Positions 1-11,653 of a stretch of 64,000 nucleotides of DNA are shown here, in pieces; positions within the stretch are counted from its first letter, which is position 1; every line of letters begins with the position of its first letter. The stretch is from Lactifluus volemus (Eukaryota; Basidiomycota; Agaricomycetes; Russulales; Russulaceae): contig WTXI01000050.1 of assembly GCA_022376515.1 (NCBI GenBank), positions 124,001 through 188,000 on the forward strand, read 5' to 3'. A program made the position numbers and the translations under genes. Under the pieces are notes generated by a model. The model had not been told where the DNA came from. It worked only from the letters and a program-made list of their open reading frames with translations, and searched no databases.

Positions 1-1420
1 AACTATCGTTTCTGCATATACAACGGTTTCATCTTTGATACTATGGAATCGGCTTCTGAGTAAGTGTCCCATTTGAATGGACTTCAACACGCCATCCATG
101 GCAGGCGGACCAAAAACCTGTGAGAGGAAGCCAAAAGAGGGAAAGAACGAGGAGTCGAGTGCATCGATGACCTGCGTGCAGAGTATAAACCGCCTTTCTT
201 TAGTCCTCTCAGAGAGAAAACGAGTTGAGAAAGTACGGATCAAGAAATCATGACAAGCCGCAGTCAAATCCCAAATATCTGGCTTGGCAAGGATTTGTCT
301 GGGTTCGTGGGCCACTTGTGAGGTACAGAAGGCAGGGATTCCCTCGAAGAACTGCTCCAGCTTGCGGTCTTCGTCTAGAGCGTCGATCGTCCATTTCAAA
401 ATATGCCGGTCGGTTTTCGCTGACATTTTCAAAGCAGTTTCTTGGGCTGTCCTCGTTATGCCCCACGAGGTCCGTTCGCCATACGTCCACATCTTAAAAG
501 GGCGAATCCAGGTGAAGAAGACGAGAATGCGGAAGACGTTGTATAGCACGCCATTAAGAAGGAACCAGGCTGAGGAAGAAAGAGGCGTATAGTAGGGGCT
601 GTCATGACGGAAGATTGGCAGCAACGTGATGCATCCATACAGCCATCCAAAAAGCCCGACCCACCAAGCAATGGCTTTGAAGGTGGTGTGATTGATGTTG
701 AACAAGAAAACCAGGAGACCGGAAAAGAACAGGGATAGGGAAAGGTGTAGCAAGGTCGGCAACGTCTCAACCACCACAGGAAGACGAAACTTTTCCACAC
801 CATCTGCGAAGAACGAACGGATTCGTGCTCGCTTGTGTGGACTCCAACGCGGTGGTTGAGTGGCTGTGAGGTATCGACGCGCCCACTGCTGTAACATCGT
901 CGCCAGAAATGCACATGTAAGGCTGATGAGCAAACTCAGGAACCATAATGAATTGACCCAGATTGCGAATTTCGGTGGAGAGAACGGGGGTAGTGTGGCT
1001 GGTGTGGCAAGGATCGACACGCGAGATATGTTCGGGTCGGCGAGAAGTTGATAGATGTTGGCAAGATAGAATTCCGAGGTAGCCTGTGAATTTGGCCTCA
1101 AGTCTTGAGTTGAAACTGTGAGCAATACCGCAACTGCCACGGAGAATAAACCGGTCTACGGTGTTCACGTTAGTCACTACGCTCAAATGCGTGGAGGTAA
1201 CATGAGGACTGACAAAAATGAGGATACCGTCTGCATCCCTTTGCCAGCGATTGGCCATCTTGTCATCTTCCTCCTGTGACATCTTTACGTACATGTTGAA
1301 AATGGGTTCAGATCCATCTCTAAAGGTGGGCAGGCCCTGTGACGGTTGATGTCGTGCTGACCGAGGGACATCAGGATTTACGGCTGTAAAGCGTGATAGA
1401 GCGTAGAGGATGACGTACAC
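1..1420 (-). CDS. DUF6535 domain membrane protein, partial at window edge
   Basis: Two exons are visible. Exon 1 (1214-1420, true start unresolved because no ATG lies in its open frame) encodes DGSEPIFNMYVKM and RWQRDADGIL, the hallmark start of the basidiomycete DUF6535 domain. A 58 bp GT-AG intron spans 1156-1213. Exon 2 (1-1155) stays open to the window edge and gives GLFSVAVAVL, YLANIYQLLADPN, then WVNSLWFLSLLISLTCA, LLHLSLSLFFSGLLVFLFN and a further hydrophobic stretch, so at least four membrane segments. LQQWARRYL and DGVEKFRLP are further family motifs. DUF6535 proteins are a large agaricomycete family of unknown function. The C-terminus lies outside the window. No frameshift is seen in the roughly 385 codons of exon 2. 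An upstream exon carrying the ATG is likely but was not identified. Confidence 0.85.
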
Positions 1421-2058
1421 ATGTTTACTCTTTCCGTGTCTTCGCCTCTATCCCGTAGTTGGCTAACAAATTGGGACTTTGGTTGAGAGATGGCGTGATG
1501 ATACAGAATAGACAAATAATTGTACGCGGGTGTCAGAAGAAGGGGGACAGGAGGTGTGCTGCAAAATCTGCAAAAAATTGAAATTAAAAAAATAATTCTA
1601 CCGCCTACGGCGGCGTCGACAGTCAGGGCGGGGCGACTTGCGCAAAAATACCTCAGCGATTCACGCTTACAACTGTGAACTCCCGCTTTAAGTTCGGCTA
1701 GGGTTCCTGGGTCCTGTGCTGGGTTGGATTGGCCCCTCTTTTTCTTGAAGTGGCATGAATTTACATTTCTCAATTCTCATTGTGCTGCCAGCACCGGACA
1801 GTTATTGGAGGATGTTATCGGAGGGTATATTTATCACTTCTAGTAGTGTATGTTATGTAAAAATCTGATGGTTCCTGCAAGGCACGGGCGATTATAGACC
1901 GCCATAGACCTTGCAAGCAAGGGAATGCAAGCAAGGTAACTGCCCTTCAATACAGTAGCAGCCTTGAATCTAATCCATGCTCCGCCATTCCTTTCTTTCC
2001 CTTCGCACTCCGCCCGGACACACCCACGCGCCAATCAGCTCACATCTTCTGCAGGTTA
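1421..2058. other. Intergenic; no gene supported
   Basis: Between two minus-strand genes, so it holds the 5' end of the DUF6535 gene (possibly a first exon) and the 3' side of the next gene. A short inverted repeat CCTTGCAAGCAAGG lies near 1911-1924 and half of it recurs just downstream; the same motif plus GTAAC occurs near 17154 and its duplicate near 47940. Open frames here have no recognisable protein. Confidence 0.5.
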
Positions 2059-2934
2059 TCAGAATTTCCGTGAAGGGGGGTCTCCGAATGCTTTAATGTC
2101 GATTAGGTTCAACGGCGGTTGACACTTTGCTTGGAAGCCTCTGATGTATACACATTGGCTAAGAGCACCCTTTTCATAAAATAAACGAGGGGTCAGCCCG
2201 TGTCAGGTCGATGTGGCCCAAGACAAACAAACCTGACTCTGAGGACTGGCATGGCAATCCAAATCTTGAGCACTAATGTTTTCGTTGATCCATTCTAGCC
2301 GCTGCGATTCGGACACCAACTCCACGTTGACGTCTCTGGCCAAAAATGCGGCTGCGGCCCATGAGGATTCCGTGCTAAATCCAGTGACAAGAATGATCTT
2401 TTTTACATCTCCGAAGTGCTCATTTGCAAACTTGAGGACATCCTTGACATAACCTTTCAGATGTTTTATGGCCTTTTCCGCATCTCCTCCATCCCAATCT
2501 TCGTGGTAGGCATGGTCTGGAAGGTACAATACTGCTCCGGTCCTCCGCTTCATCCGGCTTTTCCTGAACTCATAGCCTCTCGTACTGCGGGAAAACGACT
2601 TGGAATCAAGTGTCGATGTCGAAAACCGTACCACTTACCCGTTCGATTCCCCAGTCGTCCGTACAGAATCCGAGAAATGGTCTCCACTCTCCATCTTCGA
2701 TAATGGATCTCCAAGGTTGACCGTGAAGTTCTCAGTTGTGACGGGCTCATAACCGGGCACTTCATTGTTATTTGCTATGTTGAACATGCGATGGAATGTG
2801 CCGTCGCGTAGGTAACCAATGTCGCCGAGGGATACACGATCACTAGTGACTGGCTGCCATAACGGCCAGCCATACTTGCGATACTTTTTCTTGAGTCCCT
2901 TCCGGTAAACCTCACTAGTATGTGATAGGGTCAT
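2059..2934 (-). CDS. Hypothetical protein, basidiomycete-specific family
   Basis: Exon 1 (2639-2934) starts at an ATG and encodes KKYRKYGWPLWQP, GDIGYLRDGTFHRMFN and a VPGYEPV motif, an N-terminal signature I recognise from many uncharacterised agaricomycete proteins. A 54 bp GT-AG intron (2585-2638) joins in phase 2 to exon 2 (2233-2584), which encodes GAVLYLPDHAYHE, a charged helix, and FGDVKKIILVTGFSTESSWAAAAF. The 3' end is less clear. A GT donor after codon SQ (2232) and a downstream peptide CVYIRGFQAK in 2059-2165 suggest a third exon, but the phases do not fit cleanly, so the tail may be broken or mis-spliced. No catalytic motif or membrane segment is seen. Function unknown; some relatives are associated with fungal NLR-like proteins, but nothing here shows that. 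Confidence 0.65.
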
Positions 2935-2944
2935 AAGAGGTAGA

Positions 2945-3710
2945 AGATGTGAGAGGGCTGAAGCGCTGAAGGTTCAAAGCGCTCAACGTTATATGTAACG
3001 TGTGACGGGGGAACGACGTTGGCTGCGAGCGCCTGAATAAAGTTAGTAGCTACCTAACTACCTAACATCCACTCACCTGCTTTCAAGCTTCAAGCTTCAA
3101 GCCCTACCAGCCAAACTGGCAGTAGTCAGGACACTTCTACACTATTGGGAAGCTAAAGCAATTTTAAAATTATTTATTTACTCGTGCGGCCCGTGACCGA
3201 CACAGTACATTAATCCCAGATCGACCCCACCAACCATTAACCCGTCCAGCGACACGGTACGCATATCCGACTTACTATCTCCGTCTTTCCCAATCTCGCA
3301 CCCTGGGAGCTATAGCGAATAGAAGGCGCGCGGGGTCGTTCTTTGCAAGAGGACAGCAACAATATATGCTACTCTAGGTAAGTACATAACTTGGGAGATA
3401 TAATCAAGAGTCCATACCTCAGTATTCCGCGCGCTGATAGCGCGAATATCTAAGGTGCATACAAAGCTACGAACTGACTATATATGGCCCGAGGGGCCCA
3501 GCTAGGGAACATACTGAATAAGTCCATGTGCGCGTGTGCAAGTCACGAAGATTGCCGCATCGTTGTCGATCTGGCAGCGCTCGATCGGATGTAGTCCAAG
3601 GAGCACGGGTGAGGTCGAAGGGCCCTCCTTCGAATCGGAAGAGCGGTGCACCGGACTGCGCCCCCGATGGCGATGCGGATTCAAGTAGTACGGGACTTCG
3701 GTATTTTCAT
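2945..3710. other. Intergenic, no gene seen
   Basis: Non-coding sequence with a small direct duplication (AGCTTCAAGCTTCAAG near 3085-3100). It lies at the left border of the repeat array. From about 3711 the sequence becomes homologous to the TIR element copies at 9.6, 21.2 and 40.7 kb; the left arm that would precede it is missing here. Confidence 0.5.
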
Positions 3711-5478
3711 GGTACGTGGCAACTTGCCAATGTGCATTACATGCAACATAACCTTGTCATCATCCCGCGCAACCATGTCGGCCACTCGCAATAGCCACAT
3801 ACAACTTCGAATTGTTCACCGCGACGTGTTCGATACAACGGAGGCCCTCCACCACATCGCCATCCACCCGTAACGTCGGACCCTCTTCTTTCAATGCAAC
3901 GCACAGCCATTCAAGCCGTTACTCGCATCAGCCAGTGGAGTGACCCGTAGCCTCAGAGCGTCCTCCCTTCTTCTAATACAGCCCATCCATATGGAGGAGC
4001 CACCCCTGGGAGCTCCGATATGCTCAAGTCCGGCTTGGTGCTACTATTCCCACACCCCTGCTCCCGCACAAGCAACCGAGGGGCGGTTGGGAAGTGCGTA
4101 GAACGCCCCCAATGGTTTTTCATATTTCGCCGAATGCCACACCCCACAGCAGGCGGATCTCGGAATCTGCATTCGTGGCGACGACTGCTGCACTGGTGGA
4201 CCATTACGGTCTCGACAGGAGATGCGGATGACTTTTTCCGTGATGGATCTACTTGAATGAGGGCTGTACCCTAAGTGCGTTTATTGACGAACATCGGCCT
4301 GCTTCCCCGTTGTACATGACTGAGCCAGCTTTATGGTGCAGCATATCCGACTACGCGGCAGCCAACTCGACGGCGCTGAACCCCGCCTCAGATTGCGTTG
4401 TTGGGTCACTTCCGCCCGTGTCCACCACGTAGACGTGTGCTCCGCGGCGTGGCGCGGAGCAACCCACTCCCGCTCCAAGTTTTGGCGCCCTTTCACACCG
4501 TGCAGAAAATGTACTGTCACCTCCTACTAACGCCGGATCGGAGTAGAATCGTTGCTACTCCTCTTCGTCATCGCATATGCGAGAAGATGGTAACCTCATC
4601 GATTCGATGCCTCGTCCAAGCGTCGACCAGATATTCGACTCGGAGTATCACTGCATTAGGAGCCATCCCCTGGATTTAAATATTGAAACCAGGATTAACA
4701 AATGAACACTGATTCATCGAAAGAGGATATCCATGAAGAGATACCGTAAGAATCTCCACATGACGCTCAGCAATCATCCAAATGACGGTTCTTGACGCAT
4801 TCGGTACCGTCAAGTTTGGGTTGTTACCTTTTACATTACCAACTATGTCATTCTAATCAAGTAACAACACCTTATATACCTTTTCACGTCCACGAGTTTA
4901 AGCATTATTGAGCTGGATGATAACTCGGCGTGGTTTCATCAAACTTCCACGTGATCAACTCTTTTGAGCGTCACGGTTGTGTTTATTGGGGAGCCGAGCG
5001 ACAATACCTCGTCTATAGTCTTTGACTTAATAGAAAGGAATCCGGAGGCTAGTATCGCGGAGAGCGCTAGCATAGGTACGTTATACTCTTGCTCAATTTA
5101 TCCCCTTCAGCTCCATCTCGTGTATAGGCCTGATGACTCTACACGAATTGAAACGTCATTCAAAACAGCGATTTTAACGATTTTTTGGTCTTACGAGCAG
5201 CGAGCTCTCTCAAGTTACTAATAGGGCCAATTATTCTTGGATGCGGTTGGTTCCTTACCGAGAATATCTAATGGCTTGCTGCTTGATGGTACTAGTAGGT
5301 GAGTTTTCCTATAAAGGCTACCCTTTGCCCCAACTTGTCCCGGGACACAGCCCCTGTGGATGAAAACAAGGGAAGTATGTGAAACTGTGAAGAGCGGAAG
5401 TGTGTCTCGTGATTGCGAATGGTCCGCGGGCTCCGCGCACAACCCGAGCGATGCCCTTCAAGTTCGTGTATGCATCTT
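3711..5478. mobile_element. TIR element family 1, copy A, left-truncated
   Basis: About 1.77 kb homologous to the interior and right arm of copies B, C and D. The right arm keeps the diagnostic segment CCTATAAAGGCTACCC at about 5308, CCCGGGACACAGCCCCTGTG and the AAACTGTGAAGAGCGG motif, but the matching left arm is absent. No transposase is encoded; its open frames are not conserved between copies. It is more diverged than B, C and D and is probably the oldest copy here. Confidence 0.7.
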
Positions 5479-6572
5479 AAACAAGTACGAACGCCTTAAT
5501 GTATCAGTCAATGGCTAATCACAAAAACACGATTATTATACATGGAGACCTAAAGGAAGAAGTAATAGAAGAACGAAATGTGAGGTGTACATTACGTTAC
5601 TTGATGTTATCATGATAACATACAAAGAGGAAGTTTGGGGGTGAGGGAGAATGGGGTGTATTAGAAAGTCGCTCATTGTGGTTTCTGAGGAAATGGCTAC
5701 TTCCTCCCATTCTACAAATGGGAGCTTTGAACGGAAAGCGGGCGTGGTCAAGGTGAGGTTGCAAGTGTGCGATGTGTGTGTGAAAGTAACGCAACGTACA
5801 AGTTCTAGGGAGATTACGCCACTGGCACTGGCAGACGAATGGAAATATAGGAGCAAGAGAAAAACTCAGGCGGAAGCCATATGCGTACGATGAAGAGCAA
5901 CAAGAGACACGAGGCCACGTAACGAGATACGAAGCAGTGAAGGGAGCAGTGATGAGGCTTGGCTCCGAGCCGATGATAGCGCAAGGAGCCTGACGCGCCT
6001 GACGATCTGCCAGTGGGACAGCTCTGCCCAATTTGGCAACCTCGGGGTGCCTTCCACGACCACTCGCAACCGCCCCACACCAAGCGATAACTTCGGCTCC
6101 TTAGCGACTTGACGGTTTCATTTTCAGGATCTACGTTGTGGCGAAGGTATAGAGTGAAAGGTATGGATAAGGGAGGTTGCGTACGAGTGGAGACTGAGGA
6201 ACTTTTTCCCCAGCAGAATCGATTTCAGTTGGTACTCGAGGTACAATAGTACATAGGCGAAATCAAAGGCTTTTCGAGGGCTATCGCGCGCAGTCAAAGG
6301 GATTGTATTGTATCGTAGCAAGGACAATCGTAAGACAAAAGAATACCGATAGATCCAAAAGGCTATGCATAAGGTGAAAGGGGGTACAGAGCAGTTCGCG
6401 AACTTCGACACGATACCACAAGTCCCTCTGTCACTCAGTCCCGCGGTGCGGCGCGCTTGCTCTGCTCCATACCCTTGGGATATGCAAACAAGGCAGTGGG
6501 TAGCTTCATAAGCAAGAACAGAAAGAAGAATACTAGGGACGTATATAATCACGCTTGTTTTACCCATTACCC
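5479..6572. repeat. 3'-flank block of the zinc-finger protease genes
   Basis: Parts of this ~1 kb recur downstream of other family members: 19.38-20.10 kb (beside P2), 36.95-37.57 kb (beside P4, very similar over the last ~500 bp) and 50.16-50.89 kb (beside P5). Shared landmarks are a TTCTACAAATGGG segment, the stretch GTGCCCAATTTGGCAACCTC (two of the copies vary slightly), and a ladder ending in GGATATGCAAA about 100 bp before the genes' stops. It probably holds the 3' UTR and terminator of P1. No gene of its own is seen. Confidence 0.65.
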
Positions 6573-9059
6573 TCAGCGTTTTCTCCGCTGAGTCTCTCTC
6601 AGGTTAGTGTCCGAGTCATTCGAACGTTTTCCCGGAGTCCCTTTTGGTGGCTCAGGATTGAGGTGGGCATCCTTGAAGCGCTTGGTGCCGCGGAGGACTT
6701 TCATGATGAAGGAGATGGGGGTGACATAAGTCACATCGGAGGATTCAGTGCCAGAGCTGGCACCACCAATGACAATGCCACCGATACGGCTGAAGGCATC
6801 AGCGACACAAGAGCCTGAGTCCCCCTTTTTAGAGAATGCACCCGATTCGTTGTCAGTGGGAATAACTGGCCACTCCCTTGACTGCCACCCCCGTTCCTGG
6901 CCAGAGAAGTATGTGCGAGTATAGGATGATACAGTATTGGCTTTTCCAATAGTCGTACCAGACTTTGCCCCATTCTTGAACACAACCAAGCACGGGTCGC
7001 TGTTGAGATCTAGCATCAGCGGATTAGTAAGGTCCCTCTCGGGGACTGTGTCTTGTAACTTGACAAGGTTGTCAGGAGGGAATTTGAAGGAGGTGGGACT
7101 GGTGCCGTGCAAGTACACCTTCTCCATGAATTCCTCGGGTGAGGGCTTATTACCGATGTTGATGGTGTTGCCACGGTAGTTGTTTTTGTCCAGTTTGCCT
7201 GTGTCAATCTTGATGACAGCGAGGTCCAGAGTAAATTCACCGGGTTCAGTGGAGAAGTCAATGGGAGGAGCCCAGACAAGCTCCCCGAAGACACGCTTCT
7301 CCTCTGCCCCCCAGTGCGTGACAATGTTGTGACGCAAACCACTGAGTGCTTCCAGCGCCTCCGTCGCCTTCTGAAAATCATGCGTCGCGTCCCGACGCTC
7401 CCTGTGCGACTTCAAGTCGGGGTCATCTGCATCCACCGACGCAAATCGATTCTTGGCACGGTCGATTGCGAACTTTTGCCCCTTAATGTCACGTTCGATG
7501 GCTTTAACCCAATCTTTAAAACATTCGGTGCCAAGGACAATTACGTCTTCACGCGGACTACTTTTGTTCCTGCGCTCGTAGTTTTTGTTGGGCTCGTCGA
7601 TGGGAAGGACGACGTGCCGGGCAGTGACAAGGTAGATGTCCTCGTCAGAGCCGCCGGCACTGAGGTAAAAGCCACCAGTTCCCTCGGACCAAGGCCTGTT
7701 CTTGGTAGAAATTGGGATCCCGAGTGTCGCAGTGAATGGGTCTCGTACACTGAATGTCGGATCAGAGACGAGGACTGGATCAAAGAACAGGCTATCGCCA
7801 GACAGTCTCATAACGCGAGACTCCCGGATTTCGACATGATAGTCGCGGATGCCGTAACTGTCAATGATCGGGCGGCAGTTGAAGGCGACGACGCAACCCT
7901 CCTCGAAACTAAGTGACCCTAACTCGACCCCAACCCAGACAATGGCCGGGCCAGAGGACTCTCCGGCATTGACAATCCGTAGTGCGTCGAGGCTTGTCCA
8001 ATTGACGCACTTTGTGTCCAGCTCACGGCAAAGGTTATCGGCTAAACCGACATCCCAGACTTCAGCGAGGGGGTGGTTGCCCAGCACCCTAAGCTCTTTG
8101 AGGACAGTATAGGCCTCGGGACCAGTAGGATCTTCAAAGGGGCCGGGTCTGGTGGTAGCAATGAGGGGTGGTTTGGAGGGCAAGCCCTTATAGTAAACCT
8201 TAGACACAGCCTCAGTCACCACAAATGGGGGGGTGGGGATGGGGTCCGACGGAGCGAGACATTCAGTGGCAGACTGAAGGTTGCCGAAAGGCTGAACACC
8301 AGACGAAGTGGTAGCTGTGGCTGTTTGATGGGAAGGAGAGGACGTGGGCTGGATCTGAGAAGGCCCGGGAGCATCCTTTCGAGCTTGCTGCAGCATGATC
8401 CTAAGAGAGGACAAATTCGTTGTGATATCGTGAGCACTCCCGAGATGATTCCGGATTCTTCGCTCTCCAACGAAAATTTTGTCACATTCAGGTTGAGGAC
8501 ATTGTTTCGGCTCAGAATGAAAATCGTCAAAATGACGATTGACATCTTGCGGCCTCCTGCATTCTGTGCCGCATACCCAGCACTTCAGGTTGTACCTCTT
8601 CGGTAATACTGTCCAGATACTGTGAGCCTGAGCTGCGGATTGAGATTGTGAGGACTCACTCTGCTGTACTGGTGGAATTATGGGGCCATGATCACCTAAG
8701 GTGGGGACATCGTCTTCGTCATACCCTTCTTCGGAGTTCCAGTCAAGGGCAGTGTTGTCTTCTATGGTTCATGAGGTCAGAATGAAGGAATGACCGTTTG
8801 AGGCCGTCGAAAGCTGCTTACCAGAGGTATCCATCGGGAGGGTATTGTCATTCAAAGATGGAGTATCCATTTGTTGCAGATGTCCGGAGGATGATGATGA
8901 CCGGTGGCGTGGAGCTTCAACCGGCGGGGAGTATGGTACGCTCTGAGGTTGCTCGCGCAAGTGGGCGTCAAGGATTGTGCCAGTGGGACACACAGCTTGC
9001 GTGCTGGCAGTGAGTTGAGGTAATAGTGGAAGTATATGACAAGATGAAGACCGCGGCAC
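6573..9059 (-). CDS. C2H2 zinc-finger / trypsin-like serine protease fusion (P1)
   Basis: Exon 1 8822-9059 and exon 2 6573-8761 are separated by a 60 bp GT-AG intron in phase 1; joined they give 808 residues if the GTG at 9059 is used, though an upstream exon with ATG is possible. The N-terminus is Ser/Pro-rich and acidic. Two C2H2 fingers follow: C140/C143/H156/H161 and C167/C172/H185/H190, with 12 residues between the last Cys and first His. The C-terminal two thirds is a chymotrypsin-fold protease: His in VTARHV (about 462), Asp in TLDLAVI (about 592), Ser in KKGDSGSC (about 728), all intact. A charged, probably helical insertion of about 100 residues lies between His and Asp. The protease family is common and uncharacterised in basidiomycetes; the finger fusion implies a nuclear, DNA-tethered protein (inference). 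A basic RRKR end closes it. No signal peptide is seen. Confidence 0.85.
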
Positions 9060-9582
9060 TACTGCGATAAGAACACGCTAATACTAGTAACTGGAATCGG
9101 AAGGAGCCTGCGCCTCAGCGCTCAGCTTTTATCTACTACAGGTAAGACCTATGTTAGATAAGAATGTACGAAGGTTTTCTTTGTATCGTACATGGAAAAG
9201 GATGCATCATTAAATGGTGCAAAAACTTTCGCACTTTTTCACTTCTGCAAGTGGAAACGTGGAAAAGTGAAAAAGTTGACTTTATTTATACCTGTAAAAT
9301 CACTGTATTTTCACATTTTTTACTTTTGAAAATACAGCAGAAACAACTTTTGGGGTAATTTTGGGTTCCTTTTGGACTTTTGCTATTTTGTGTCCTTTCA
9401 AGCTTGAGCAAGCCCATAAAAGTTTTGGTTAGGTTTACTACTGATGTGTGTCAAAAGAAGACATGCAGAGCCGCCTCGTGGAGTTCATACTAGTACTCAA
9501 TGTTCAAAGAGGGAACAAAAGACCTGGGCACTGCTGGGCATCTTGACTTTCTGTGTAATCTGAAAACCTAACTTAAGCTGTT
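9060..9582. repeat. 5'-flank block of P genes with an extra insertion
   Basis: Upstream sequence of P1, also found upstream of P2 (20944-21222), P3 (26962-27180) and P4 (40310-40690). Conserved landmarks are TTTTATCTACTACAGG, AAGACCTATGTTAGA and TCAAAAGAAGACATGCAG. It probably contains the promoter, and perhaps a missing first exon. In P1 alone it is interrupted at 9205-9446. Confidence 0.65.
9205..9446. mobile_element. MITE-like AT-rich insertion (~242 bp)
   Basis: Present upstream of P1 but absent from the same place upstream of P2, P3 and P4, where the flanks join directly. GATG is found on both sides and once in the empty sites, so it may be a target duplication. The insert is AT-rich and contains inverted segments (CTTTTTCAC / GTGAAAAAG). 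It encodes nothing. Confidence 0.55.
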
Positions 9583-11653
9583 ATAGACGCATATACGAAC
9601 TTCAAGGGCCTCGCGCGCAGAGCCCGCGGCGGACCATTTCGCAATGCTTATGAGATACATCTCCGCTCTTCACAGCCATACTTCCCTCGTAGCCAGTATC
9701 TTGTGCACCCACAGTGGGTTGTGTCCCGGGGCAAAGGGTAGCCTTTATAGGAACAACCACCCACCCTTGTACAGTATATGGCTTTGTGCGTGCCAAGTTG
9801 AGCGTTCGAAGAGCGGTACGTACCAACTTGCCAGTGTGCATTACATGTAACATAACCCGTCGCGCAACCATGTCTGTCCCTCGCAATAGCCATGCCAGTG
9901 AACAACTCGAATCGTTCACCGCGACGTGTTCGATAGACCGGAGGCCGGTGACGCCCCACCACCACATCGCTACCCACCCGTAACATCGAACTCTCAATAT
10001 CAGCAGTGCGGTGACCCGTAGCTTCAGCCTCCTGCCCTCCCTCTAATACAGCCCACGTGGGAGCTCCGATATGTTCAAAGCCGGCTTGGGTGCTACTTTG
10101 TCGATCACAACGTGCGTTCGCAGCACCAGTTGCACACACATCCCCGCTCTTGCTATCGCTTCCCACACCCCTGCTCCCGCACAAGCAACCGAGGGCGATT
10201 GGGAAGTGCGTAGAACACCCCAATGGTTTTTCATATTTCACCGAATGCGACACCCCGCAGACAGACCTCGGAATCTGCATTCGTAGCGACGACCACTGCA
10301 CTGGTGGGCCATTACGGTCTCGACACCAGGGTCTTTTTCCGTGATGGATCTACTTGGATGAGAGCTATACCCTAAGTGCGTTTTTTGATAAATATAAGCC
10401 TGTTCGACTGGTATCCCCGTTGTACATGACCGAGTCAGCCTTATGGTGCAGCATATCCGACTACGCCGCAGCCAACTCGACTGTGCTGAACAGCGCCTCA
10501 GATTTGCGTTTGTCGGGTCAGTTCCGCCCATGGCCTTCCCCATACCTTTGTTCTACCTCTATGTCGTAGTAGGTTCGGCCCTCTTCTTCCAAGTTCCAAT
10601 TCCTCTCGATGTCCACCATGTAGACCTGTGGTCGTTGCCCACGACGTATGCTCCGCGCCGCGGAGCTATCCACTCCCGCCCGAGTTCGGGCGCCCTTTCG
10701 TCCTCGCATATGCGAGGAGATGACAACCTCTTCGATTCGATGCCTCGTCCAAGCGTGTGCCAGATATTCGAGTACTACTGCATTGGAGTCATCCCCAGAA
10801 TTGAAATATTGAGAACCAGGATAACAAAATCACCGTTGATTGAAAGAGGGTAACCGCGAGGAGATACATTGAGTGCCTGTACACGACGCTCAGCAATCAT
10901 ATCACGACTGTTCTTGACGCAGTCGGTACCACCAAGTTTGGGTGGTTGCCGTTCAAATTACCAACCACATCGCTGAAATAAAGCAACGACACCTTATATA
11001 CCTTTTCACGTCCACGAGTTTAAGCATTATTGAGCTGGATGATAACCGGGCGTGGTTAATCAGACTCTCACGTGATCAACTCATTTGAGCGCTGTTTTGT
11101 TGGGGAGCCGAGGCAACAATAACCCCGTCTTGCGCTTTTTCTCTCACTCTATAGTCTTCGACTTAATAGAAAGGAATCAGGAGGCTAGTATTGCGGAGAG
11201 CGCTAGCATAGGTACGTTACTTGCTCAACTTATCCCCTCCGAGTCATCTCCATCTCGTCACCGTGTACAGGCCGATGACCCTACACAAATTGAAACGTCG
11301 TTCAAAACAGCGTTTTTAACGATTTTCTGGTCATTCGAGCAGCGAACTTTTTCATGTTACTGATGGGGCCAATCCTTGGATACGGTTCTTTACCGTCCAA
11401 AAATGAGAATTTCTAACGGCTTGCATTCACGCACAAAGTCATATACAGGGGTAGGTGTTTTTCCTATAAAAGGCTACCCTTTGCCCTAACTTGTCCCGGG
11501 ACACAGCCCCTGGTGGATGCACAAGATATTTGCAACAAGGGTAGTTTGTGAAACTGTGAAGAGCGGAGGTGTGTCTCGTGAAGTAGCATTGCGAATGGTC
11601 CGCGGGCTCTCCGCACAGCCCAAACGATGCCCTTCAGTCCGTGTATGCGTCTA
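9583..11653. mobile_element. TIR element family 1, copy B (complete)
   Basis: A 2.07 kb element with long imperfect terminal inverted repeats of about 185 bp: left arm 9583-9770, right arm about 11470-11653. Matching pairs are TAGACGCATA at both ends, GAGCCCGCGG, CTCCGCTCTTCACAG and the pair GCAAAGGGTAGCC / GGCTACCCTTTGC. The interior has no conserved reading frame. Its frames at 10354-10569 and 10443-10853 are identical to copy C only because the DNA is identical there. It is a non-autonomous DNA transposon of unidentified superfamily; a clear target-site duplication was not found. Confidence 0.75.

Noticed and set aside
10443..10853. 136-codon frame repeated identically at 22081-22491
   Set aside because: Identity is at the DNA level over the whole ~700 bp tract; in copies A and D the frame is broken, so there is no evidence of coding.
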